Assembly: GCA_002102555.1 (NCBI GenBank)
Contig: MCFL01000027.1
Span: forward strand, 271,212-335,211
Direction: 5' to 3'
Length of the DNA: 64,000 bases
Origin: Catenaria anguillulae PL171
Taxonomy: Eukaryota; Blastocladiomycota; Blastocladiomycetes; Blastocladiales; Catenariaceae
The first letter of the stretch is position 1, and every line of letters begins with the position of its first letter. This document shows positions 45,598-56,206 of this stretch, one piece after another. The notes beneath the pieces were generated by a model, which saw nothing but the letters and a program-made list of their open reading frames with translations, did no database searches and was not told the DNA's origin. A program made the position numbers and the translations under genes.

Positions 45598-45952
45598 TGA
45601 TTAATTTCATGCAATGAGTATTAATAAGCGTCAGGTCAGTCAAGAATCAAGAATTCTTCTGCTTATGCGCTGATAAGCGGCCCCGTCCATGAAAAAAATG
45701 TATATTGTGTGCACTCGAGTGATACTTATGTTCTGGAAACGGCAGCCCTGTTCCGGAACTCCAGAACACGTTCCAGAGTGTTCTGCCCCTCTGCTCAGCA
45801 TGCGAGCTGGCATTTGAGCGATTTCCCACTCTCCACTCTGCTCTTGCTTAATAATTGCACGGCAACTCAATCGATATGTAAACATCTGACAGCATATCAC
45901 TATGAAATGTAATGAAATGAAATGATTACCGTGTGTATACATTAGCACAGAA
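45598..45952. other. Divergent intergenic region with HSE-like array
   Basis: 355 bp between TAP42 (leftward) and the membrane-protein gene (rightward). It holds the array of TTC/GAA units listed separately, plus A/T-rich DNA. No gene. Confidence 0.6.
45731..45784. promoter_or_regulatory. Heat-shock-element-like array (nTTCnnGAAn units)
   Basis: TTCTGGAA (45731-45738) is a perfect TTCnnGAA pair. A second group runs 45750-45784: GTTCC GGAAC TCCAG AACAC GTTCC AGAGT GTTCT, in which five of seven consecutive 5-bp units fit nTTCn or nGAAn (one as GAG). Heat-shock factor binds such alternating units as a trimer. The array lies about 150-200 bp upstream of both divergent starts, so either gene could respond. 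Also compatible with a palindromic site for another factor. Confidence 0.5.
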
Positions 45953-47982
45953 ATGGATCCCTCCACCGCGACATCAGCACCGTCGACCGCCCCGGCGTCG
46001 CCCATCTTTGCCGCCCCCTTCTCCAATGCCCTGGCCCTCACTGCGCTGCCGTGCTCCGCGTCCACGTCCAGCGACTCCAACAACGCCGACAGCCCAGACC
46101 TGGGATGCCCGCAGGTCCACCGTCTGTACGCTGCCCACAGGGACGCCTCCGCCTCAAACTCTCATGGAATTGGAGGCAGCAGCCCGAGCGCAAACGGCGC
46201 CAAGACAGCCAAGGGATCGCTCTCTGATGCCTACCTCCGTTGCCGTGCAGACAAGTGCGTCGAGCAAACACGGCGGTTGACGGCCGTGTCGAGCGCTCCC
46301 ACTTTCATGGCCAAGGACCTCATCATTGCTGGTACGCCTTGCTAGTCTGCTTGCCTTCCTGCCCGCGTCCCCTCGTTCCCTCCACCCGCGCCGACTCCAG
46401 TACGAGCAACCGTCGCCCGCGCTTCCCTTGACTCCCACACTCCGCGTCTCCGACTGAGCTGGCCGCGAAGGGAGCTTGCCAGCGGTTCCCATGTTCCCCC
46501 CCCCCAACACAATATGTCGATTCCAAGTGCTTGGATTCAGGTCCGATCAGCCGTTGACTACCGCCACCGCCGTCCCCGGCATTGGGTGGCGGCAATACAC
46601 AGGCAGGATGTTGCAACGCGGTCGCTGCAACCTTTCCTTGAGCCCAGCTCGAGCCGTTGTCTGCTTGAGTCATCCAATTTGCGCCGCACACGTATCGAGC
46701 ACACCACACACCACTCGACGCGCTGATTTCTGCCGACTTCGGCTCCTACGTGCCGCGCCACACTCTATTACCCCATGATTCCCTCGATCTCTCACCGGAT
46801 CGAAAACTAACTCCCCAATTCATTGATATGTATTTACACAGCTGAAGGCACTCGAAGATTGCGGCATCACCGCCTGTGCATCCGAGTTTGCCATGGCCCA
46901 CTCTCTCCTCTGTGTCCCGCTCACACACCCGAACTTGGCTCCTTTCCTGAATTGGCTCCGAACGTCGTGGTCGCCGCTTTATGTCCCACCTGAACTCACC
47001 CAAGCTGTTGCCACCGCCCTAACCCCAAGTTCCAATTCCTCCACCATCCCTCCACCTCCACCGCCGCCATTGCCCACTTCACTCGGAATCTGCGCACTCT
47101 CCCTTCCGATCGGTTCCACCTGCGATCAGACCCTCGCCAACCCCAACTCTGGCCTTCCTACCCCTCCATCCATCTCCCGACTCGCCCGCACCGATCCACG
47201 TCGACGTCGCCCTTGCTTGCCTCTGTCCTCGGCCACACGCTCTTTATCCCAAAGGCGCCGCTCATCACCGGCCTGCCGCAAGCCAGCTCGCGTTTCCCCT
47301 CAACTTTTACACGCCGGCGCCGTGCCCACTCGGCCGCGTTCTATCTGCCAGCTCGCTCGGATCCGTGTGTACACGCCAAGCAGAATGCCGGCTCGGCACA
47401 TGTCCCGCGCCAACGGTCGGCGGAGGCACGACAATGGCGTGCACACGCGACCTTCGCGAGCCGCCAGGCGCATTTCTAACGGATCCCGAAAATGTGCCAC
47501 TTGTTCTGAATCCACCTTCCACGCCTACTCCGCCCAGCCAATCCACACCTCCTGCAAATCCAGCAGGAAAGACGGGCACGCTGTTTGCGATCGCCTCCAT
47601 TCTTGCGCCAAGCATTTTGCTCATGGTCTTTGTCGTGGCTTACATGCACCATCGCAAGCTCGAGCGGCAAGCATACCCAGCGCGACAGCAAAGGGTCGTG
47701 GCTACACGCATGCTGGCCGAGTTCCCCGCGCAGAGGAGGAATCGTGAGGGGCTTCCGACATATTCGCCGTACCCCAGCCGACCGCCCAGCTACATGAGTG
47801 TGTCGTCAGCGAGCGCGTCCACCGTGTCGGTTGTTGTTGTTGCCGTGGATCCCCTGGCGGAGCTGGATTTGGCGGATGCGCGCGTTCTAAAGGACAATGA
47901 CGGAGAAGCGGCGGGTTTGGCGGGGGATTCGATGGGCGAGGGCCCGTCGTCCGCGTCGTTACCGAGTGTGGATCGCAGATGA
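45953..47982 (+). CDS. Single-pass membrane protein with PPxY tail, structure partly unresolved
   Basis: The last exon is clear. From about 47250 to 47982 it encodes a Cys-containing region (SVCTRQAECRLGTCPAP), a Pro/Thr/Ser-rich stalk, one membrane helix (TLFAIASILAPSILLMVFVV), a basic stop-transfer stretch (HHRKLERQ) and a cytoplasmic tail with PTYSPYPSRPPSYM, a PPxY motif that can bind WW domains of Nedd4/Rsp5 ligases. Upstream, 45953-46332 is a likely first exon (MDPSTATSAPSTAPASPIF, then LSDAYLRCRADKCVEQTRR), ended by a GGTACG donor. The exons between (46800-47250) are coding-like in more than one frame and I could not fix the joins. Layout suits a cell-surface sensor or adhesin; no family recognised. 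Confidence 0.45.
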
Positions 47983-48262
47983 CGATTTTTCCGTTTCAAG
48001 ATGTAGTTTGGGCATCATTTCGCGTGCCGTCCACGTTTTTGTCAATCCATGTACCCTTTTCGTCTATCTCTGCTTACTTGCTTGTTGTTTCTGATTGCTT
48101 GTGTAACATATTCATGTATACCCTTTCCATTCTCTCAGGTTCTGTCCGCACCTGACCAATAATCTGAATCTCTTTTCGAGAAGCGTGCAAGCAGCGGGCA
48201 CTCATCGCTCCTTGGCAGCTGCGCGTTCCCACGTTTGATGCCTCTGCACTGAGCGAGATCGA

Positions 48263-51200
48263 ATGTTTTCTCCTACATCGATCCTGTTTCTCCTCCTTTT
48301 TTCACCACCGACCCAGGTAAGAAACACCATGCAATCCGACGACCCCGCCGCCGGCACCGGCCCGCCAGTCTCATCGTCGGCGGCGCTGCGATCTCGCAGC
48401 CCCAACACCAACCCAGACCCAGTCAACCGAAATGACTCAAACACGTACATCTCATCCACGGCCACACCCTTGTCTGCCCTACACACATCCAGCTCGGCGC
48501 TCATGTCTGCTGGGCTTGACACGTTGCCCACGTCGCCGACATCCGCCCCACCCGCAGGCGTCACGTCGTCGGCGCTGCTCAACAAGCTTTATACGACCCA
48601 GTCAGTCACAGCCGCCGCACGCCCGAGAAGCTTTACTGTCGCGGACCGGTCGCGCCCGCCAGTCATGCCCAACCTTCCTCCACCGCCACCCCCACCGCAG
48701 GCATCTGATCCGAGCGGCGGCGCGACCGGCCCCGCATGGGGCAGCTCACGCACGAAATCAAGGAGCTCATCGCAGCTGCCGCTCGCTCAGCCATCCGAAG
48801 GTGTATCAAGTCCCGTGGGAATTATGTCGCCGCTATCTCCTGCGGTCCCTGTGGTGCATGTGCCGGCAGATCCGCGCGACGTCCAGAGGCACCATGTCGA
48901 GTCGACGCGTAGGTCAAAGGAGGGGCTGGTTGTCGACACGGCGGGGTCCAGTAATCGGTCGCCGAATGGCGAAGCCATGAAAAAGAGCGCGAGCGGCACC
49001 AAGTTGCCGGTGAAAAAGTCGTCGAGCTTGGTCAATGTTGTCAGTGCGAATGAGGCCACCGCCAAGAAAGGAAAGAAGAGCACGCATGAGGGCGTGACGA
49101 GAACGTGGTATTTGTACCTCGTTGTGCCGATTATTGCAGCGCTGTGGACGGGCTTGGCCGTGATTTTGACGGGCGCGCTGGCGATTACGACCAATCTCAG
49201 GTGCGTACCTATCCATCCATCTCGTATGCGAATCATTTCATTTTCGCAAGCTCACCTTATGGTAATGTACAGCAATCTCATTTACTCTCTACACACTTCC
49301 CCGGGACTCTCTCTTGTCGCCACCCTCTCGCTTCTCACCTACCTCTACCTCATCCTATCCACCACGCTCTCGCTGACACGCACCGCCCTGCGCCTCATGA
49401 CCTGGTTCTGGACTCTGCCCTCACGCTTTGGCCAGCCGCCTGTGCATCCACCGACTGCGTTCCCACACTGGTCGCAGTTGCTCATGAGCCCACATAAAGC
49501 CATTCCGCAAGCTGTCGATGTGACAGTGGACCGGGTCACCGCGTGGGTGTGGGCAAAGCTCGGATCGCGTCACAGCGGCGCCGCGGGAGCCGGCGCGAGA
49601 ACGCCAAAATACTCTCTGGAGGAAGCGGGCAAGGCAGAAAGTGCGGCAAGCATGTACTCGTCGTCGGGCGAAGCGGAAGACGAGGACAATGACCACCAGG
49701 CGTTGATCGATGCCCAGCCTGCGTCGCAGGTTGCCGCGAAGAGAAGCAGCGGAGGTCCCGACTTGTGGTGCCAGCGGTATCAATTGCGGACAATCATTCA
49801 GCTGGTTCTCTTGCTTGCTGTTGCCTATTACAAGATTGGGATTCCCATCTTGTTTGCCGTTGCTCGTATGGGACTGGTGAACACCTTTTCCATGATTGCG
49901 GCCTGCTTGTCGCTGGGATCCGCGGGACTGATTGTGCTTGCCAACGTTGGCCAGGCGGCCCTCAGGTTTTCAGCAGTGGCAAGGCAGTTGTGGGCCGAGC
50001 CTGACGAGGGCAAAAGAGCCGGAATTGCGTCTGCATCTTTGGGTCTGGATCAAGTTGGAGGAATGGGCGGCGTCATCAACCGATGGATTGTGCGGGCCGC
50101 AGCGACGGTCGCTGCGGTGATGGTGGTTGGATTGACGTTTTATCGCTATGTACGTTGGTTGCCCGCTCTAGTGTGGAACCGGCTGCCAGTAACTGACATG
50201 CTTGACGGTGAACAGCCCGAGTCACCTATTCGTTTCTTTATCATTTGCAGTCTTTTCGTTCTCCTGACTTGCGTCCGCCTTCGCACATTCGTCCTCCGGT
50301 CCAATTCGACACAGAAAAAAGCTCCAGCGACACCGTCGGCCAACAACACCAACGGTGGCTCACTTCGCACCATTTTCCTTCTTCGATCTGTGCTTCTTGT
50401 GGTTGCGCTGACCTGTGCAGTCGTGCATGACTTGGCGGCACCGGAAATCACGGTACGCCTGGGCCATGTCCATCTCGAAAAGATGACGCACTTCCCAGGA
50501 CGGCAGCCGAATGTGCCCAACATTATTGTCTGCGCGCTCTTGTTCTCGTTCGCTAGCATTGGCCAAGACGCCGTGTTTGCTTTTTGCCACATTTTCACGG
50601 CGAGGCTGTCGGCCTTGTTATTTATTGCCTTCATGGTGTTAAGGGTTGTTGTGTTTGGTATGCTTCCCGCCCACAATCACTCGGGGATTCATGTCCATTT
50701 GGATTGTCTAATGCTTCCTTCTCTACAGTCGCGATTCTTGCCTCGCCCGATGCAACCAGCCTCACTGTCCTCAGCATTGCCGGTTTTCTCTTGTCCTCAG
50801 TGCGTGTCAATACTCGCCGCGCTTCTCGAGATCGCAAATTCTCACATGCATCACTGCATGGCCGGGTTCTGTTCAATGCATGCATAATTGCCACCGTCGT
50901 TGGCGTATGGCTTGTTTCTGTCCTTGGCGTCAGCAACCTCTCGGTTGCCAGCCAGGAACAGTCCCCATTTTTCAACCCACGTTGGCCAGTGCTGCCAAGG
51001 GAAATGACCCTAGCCAAGGACCTGCTATGCAACTACAAGATCCACGACCTCAAGCTGCTCGAGCTCGTCTCACTTTCCACGGCACCAATGGCAGCAAGCA
51101 ACTCGTCGGCCGCTGCCATCATGGAATGGGTGAATCAGAATCCTGTTCTGCGAGGAGCCGTGAGGATGCAAGGATTGATTGAGCTGGGTGGGCAAGAGGA

Positions 51201-52056
51201 GGCGCCAGCTGGTGTCATAGCCAATGCGCTTGGCTTGCAGCCCGCACAGGCATCCAAGGACACACACAACAGTGATTCCCACGGTCCATTTATCGAGTTT
51301 CGACTCGCAACAGCACCGCAAACATCCATCTTGGTTGTTCGCGGTACGCGCGCATTAGGACGTGCCGTTTTGCACACGCGCATTCTTTGGTCGACGGCAT
51401 GGTTCTTTTCAACGTCGTCGCCGTTTGGCACGCTGTTCAAGTACTGGCCAGACGAGGTGGCGACACTGGTCGTGTCGACCGTCCACCAGTCGCTCTCTCC
51501 CGCGTACATGCCCGAGCTGAGCGGTATCGAGGTGGTTGCGCGCATGATGCAAGACCAAGGGCGCAACGTGGTTCTTGTCGGGCACGGATACGCGGGCACG
51601 CTGGCCCAGGTCGTTGGCGCGCGGCTGGGTGTGCCGGCGTTTGCCACTTCGGCGCCTGGGTTGCAGTACTACCGCCAGGTATTTGGGTTGATGGGCTCAC
51701 AGGATTTGCAGCATTGGCTAGTCAATTTGGTCCCTGAGCGCGATGCCGTACCCACGCTGGACAAGCAGGTTGGGACAACGTTGGCACTGACCGCCGGGTG
51801 TTATGCTGGGGAGGAAAGGTGTCATGACCCAAAGGAGCTTGTCACGTACTTGCTGGATCGGTGTTACTGGCAAGAGTATTACCGCAACGAGAACAGGGGT
51901 GGACTGTGGGGCGGTCAAGGGCCGCCGGTGGCGATGCCTGACCCGATTGGGAATCCGATGGCGCAGCAGTCGCCGGACGAGCAGAAGTTTGGAAACACGG
52001 CAGGTTCGGCGGCTGCTCAAGTACCTCTTTCTGGAACGGGCGGGTTGCCGGCGTAG
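48263..52056 (+). CDS. Multi-pass membrane class-3 lipase homolog lacking catalytic Ser
   Basis: Introns at 49201-49272, 50150-50215 (likely) and 50658-50728; about 1,190 residues. After a disordered Ser/Pro-rich N-terminus come many membrane helices (for example WYLYLVVPIIAALWTGLAVI, LSLLTYLYLILSTTLSL, TIFLLRSVLLVVALTCAVV). The last 250 residues are an alpha/beta-hydrolase (class 3 lipase) domain: TSILVVRGT, VVLVGHGYAGTLAQVVGAR, VPAFATSAPG, then ERDAVPTLDKQVG and a CHDPKELV segment. In the nucleophile elbow the expected G-H-S-L-G-G reads G-H-G-Y-A-G (51580-51597), so the serine is glycine. Acid and His candidates remain. A start at 48329 is possible; a GTAAGA donor lies between the two ATGs. 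Its active paralog is directly downstream. Confidence 0.75.
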
Positions 52057-52679
52057 TTTATTGGGCGTCGCTTCACCACGGGTTTGTCTACAAGTCTCTG
52101 TGTTTGAGGGAGTCTACCCTTTTCCATCATTAGCATCAATTCTAAATCGCAGTCTCCATGTATATGCGGCGACTCGGCAGTGCCTGTAATCCTGCCATTT
52201 CAAGCTTGTGACTTCCAATGCGTTCCGGGCTGCGACGTCATGCATGATCTCGTTGGCACAAGTGAGACCGTGAGACTGCTTGCGAGACCTCCAAGTAGGC
52301 AAGGAGAAGGGAATTTGCGCCACAAACTATCTTTTCACTGTATTCATACCGGTGTCCAAGGCGGGTGTCAAGTCACATCCCAACCATCAAGGCAATTCTT
52401 GGAGTAGAACCTGGAAGGGGAACGAACGGGGCTTCCACAACGAGCCAGTACTCGTAGGCCACCCTTAATGGGCGTCAAGTAGCAGGCCGTGCGTTCGCAC
52501 TCTGAGGCAGTATGATGGCGGGCTGGCTCACGTTTCTTGCTGCGCCAAATGTTCATGACCGCAAACACTCACGCCAACGAGCACAGTGTTGTCCGCAACC
52601 ATCGTCTTGGCGGCGAAAGAATCGGCATCAAGTAGCATCGCGCTCACATATTCTCTCTCGCCAACAAACCATCAAATCG
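52057..52679. other. Spacer between tandem lipase genes
   Basis: 623 bp between the two paralogs, holding a 3' UTR and the next promoter. No other feature seen. Confidence 0.55.
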
Positions 52680-55545
52680 ATGTTAACCATGGAGCAAACA
52701 CAGGGCAACGAATCGTTTGGAGCGGCTGATCTTGTCACGGTGTCCTGTCAGGGCGGAACCGCAGCTTCCGTCATTAGGCCCGACATCGCGCCCGATCGAA
52801 ACGACCCGCGGCCTCGACTCGATACTGGACAGAGCGACTTGACTGTCGTTTCATCGCCGACATGTGTCCTCCGGCGCCAGCTCTCAGCAGCGTCATTGCG
52901 GCCCATCGCCGAAGACCCCGACCCTTCCCTCGATTCCGGTGATACCCTTCGCGATACCCAGCCGACAGCCGCCAGACAAGGCAAGCTGCCGTACATGATT
53001 GGTCCTTGTCCAGGAACTCGATTTCACCGACCTCAAGCATTCATCTGCGTGCTTCAGGTTGTTCTCTCGGCATTGCTGGTCTCTGGACTGATGCTCTGCT
53101 TCACCATCCTCTTCTACGTCTTGGGCGTTGCCGGCGCACTTGCGTTTGCCGCCGATGGTCCGGCAATTGTTGTTGCGATTGGGATTGCCGCGCTGGTTTT
53201 CGTCCTGGTTGATCTGGTTCGGTCCTTTTCCAGAACGGGCGGACGCATGCTCATGTATGTGTGGTCTTGGCAAGCAGAAACGGGAAAGGATGGAGGAAGT
53301 CACGGAGATATGGAAGCATCTGGGGGGCAGAGAAGTATGTCAAACTCATGGAGGGTTTGGATGTGCGTGCAGTGGGAAGCGGCAGTGGAGCGACTGGTGG
53401 TCCGCCTCGCCAAGCCACGGTCTCGTCATCAGCTCGAGCTTTGCCAAACGAAATCTCCCGTTATGTCGCCCTGCCCCGAAGCAGTGACGCTCGAAAACTG
53501 CGCAAAACTCGACCCAAACTCAGAAGCAAGTGATCAAGCAGCGTCTTTACATGGCGCTCGAGATACCGCCAGCCATATTCTCGCCATTTGCTTCCTGGGA
53601 ATCTTCTTCTTCATTCCGACCGTCCTTGTTGGGTCCTTTGTGGGGTACTTTGCTGCCATTTCCATGATTGTATTTGGTTCGGTGGCCGGTACGCACTCTC
53701 CTCAATCCTTTCATTGACGGCTTGATCACAGCCTTATCGCCATTTGACCCCACTCGCTCGATAGGTACTACACTCCTCATCATGCTGGTCAACGCATTCG
53801 CTCGCCTCTCGCGCACCTCAGGCATAATCAAACAGCTCATCAATGGTGTCCCTGCCGAGCGCCGACTTGCCATTTTCGTAGCTCGGTCCGGGTTTGATAC
53901 CAAGAAGCACATTATTCCAGCAATCAGTGGCTATTTAGCAATATGTTTCTTCTCCGTTTTCTTGATTGCCAACATGATTCAGCGCCCTCATCTGGAAACG
54001 ACCGTTCCGACCACGATTTCGCTTGCCTTGGCCACATTCTTTTGCCTCGTTCGTTTTCGGCATACCCTTCTTTCCTGGAACCGGCTTCCATCTTTCATTA
54101 GACACTTGCAAGGACCCGCTCCTTCCCCCCACTACTTTGACTCAACTAGTTTGCGTGTTCCCATAAGCATTCTTACTCTCCGTGCCGTTTCTTTGGCCCT
54201 CGCACTGGCATGCACAATGGCGGTCGACGCATTTCAGCTCATCAATTCGCCTGACTCTGCACGGTACACAATTGCCCTCCTCGCTCCATTTTCTGTCGTC
54301 TACCTCTTTGCGTCACTTGCGCTCGACTTTACCCTTGTACATTCGTTTGACTCTCCTCGACTCGGTGGACTGAGTGTTATTGGCTGCCTCAGCCTCAAAT
54401 GCGTCATTGCCGGTTACATGACTATCGGCGGAATGGGATGCACAGCGAGCTTTGCGCTTGCGCACGCCTACCTCTCAATTAACCTGCGCGACTCCCACTC
54501 ATTCTGGACTTTTCCAACCGCCTCTACCATGCCAGCGTCCCCATCCAACCGATCTGGCCGCCGCTTTCTTATCGGCGCCATTCTTGTCACCCTATTTATC
54601 CTGTTTGCATCCGCAGTCGCCACAATCGCCGGCTGGTTCACCGACTACAAGATCCGTGTGCCGCTTCCGCGCGACGACCCCATCTTCCCATCCAACGCAA
54701 CCACCATTTCCGGTCCACCGCGGGTCGCCATGCCCGCGTGCTATCCGCTCGCGTCACTTCCCGGCGCCGGCAAGCTCACGCCCCTTGACATTGTCACGCT
54801 TGGGTCGAGCGTGTACATGACCAACGAAACCGAGGTCAACGATTTCATACGGCGCAATCCGAGGTTCAACAACCGCACACGGGTTGTGTATTGGAATGGC
54901 CGGAAATCGAAATCGGATCCGCCCCCCGCTCGCGGTCGGCCAAGGATGGCGGAAATTCGGTGGGACGAGATTCCAAATTTATCAGTTGTCGCGATTCGCG
55001 GGACCCAGTCGTACGAAGAGATGTTTCAGAACCTCGGGTATTGGCTACCGTCGGCATTGATTCAAGCATCGTCGCATGTTGGCACGCTGGCCGTGTTTTG
55101 GCCGCGGGTGCTCACGTCGCGGTTGGTTGCCTTTCTCTCCAGCACGTTTGGGCTCGGCGAGCTGGCGTTTGACCGCCATGTTGATGCTTATGTCAAGGAC
55201 CTTTTGGCGCAAAATCGGTCGGTGTTGCTCACTGGCCACTCCCTTGGCGGCGCGATTGGGACCGTAGTTGGTGCGCGACACAGGGTGCCGGCAGTCGCAT
55301 TTGGTGCGCCTGGTCTCGGCTTTTCCTACAAGGCATTTGGGATCGAGTTGGAGGCTGTTGCCGAGTGGGGCGTCAACATTGTGATGCATGGAGATCCTGT
55401 TGCGAGCATTGATGACCAGGTTGGGACAGTGATGGGGATTCCGTGTACAAGCAATTTGCCGAACCATTGCCATGGTTGGCAGAGTGTCATGCCCAATTTG
55501 ATGCGGACATGTTATGGATATCGGCAACCTGAGCCGTGGAATTGA
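52680..55545 (+). CDS. Multi-pass membrane class-3 lipase, catalytic motif intact
   Basis: Two exons (52680-53688, 53765-55545) give 929 residues with ATG 52680 (MLTMEQTQ). The protein has a polar N-terminus, then membrane helices (VVLSALLVSGLMLCFTILFY, IVVAIGIAALVFVLVDLV, ICFLGIFFFIPTVLVGSFV and more), and a C-terminal lipase domain: NLSVVAIRGTQSYEEMF, VLLTGHSLGGAIGTVVGAR (nucleophile serine at 55240-55242), VAFGAPGLGFSYKAFG, HGDPVASIDDQVG and a CHGWQSVM segment with the candidate His. The arrangement of an N-terminal membrane bundle followed by a GHSLGG lipase recalls diacylglycerol lipases. The substrate and the membrane it resides in are not known. It is a tandem paralog of the gene upstream. 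Confidence 0.8.
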
Positions 55546-56206
55546 TGATGATTCAGGTTACCTGTTAGCTGTGCACTGTCTGTGCTTTTGTACATATGCC
55601 CTCATTCATGAAATGCCCGTGAAGTTCTCTTCCGTGGCTGAGCATCCTTTTTGACTACTATCTTCTCCATCATCACCAGCCGGGACTGGACAAGCTACGA
55701 TCCCGGGGCGAGCCACGTACGAAAATGACAACGTCCTTGGCGAGGGTTTTTGCTGCTTTAGTTTTTGCCTGGTGACTGGAGAGGGGCAGAAAGCCAGTCC
55801 TGACCTGTGCGTGGCATCGAACGCCTGCTGGTTCGCAGCAAGTGACTCGCATGTATTTGTCGAGACGACAGCACACACTGACAGTGAGTTTGGTTGCCAC
55901 TCGATGCCTCGCTCGAGAGCGCCGTTGCTGTGGTAAATACATCGAGAAACGGGTCTGGCGAATCGTGTAAGATTACCCGTGATGTGACGAAGTTGCCTGG
56001 AATCTGGGACGGCGTGATTTGGTGCTGGACCAATCCTGGCTCATGTCGTACAATGTCTCGCAATTGAAATGAATTAGGACATTGGATTGCCTGGTTGTTC
56101 ACAATGATAGAATCAGGCAGAATTTCATTCCATGCGTCGCCAATGAGAGCGAATCGACGGAAGTCCTCGTGGCGAAAGGTTTTGAAAAGGAGCACATATA
56201 TAACAG
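55546..56206. other. Region between lipase and transposase ends
   Basis: The minus strand from 56206 to 55758 stays open after the transposase stop and reads protein-like (FRHEDFRRFALIGDAWNEIL, then IVNNQAIQCPNSFQLRDIVR). It may be a last transposase exon that I could not join, or transposon-encoded sequence. The rest (55546-55757) shows no feature. Confidence 0.4.

Noticed and set aside
46497-46506. Short C-run and polypyrimidine tract as a regulatory element
   Set aside because: Short homopolymers recur throughout the window; it lies in an unresolved intron and nothing supports a function.
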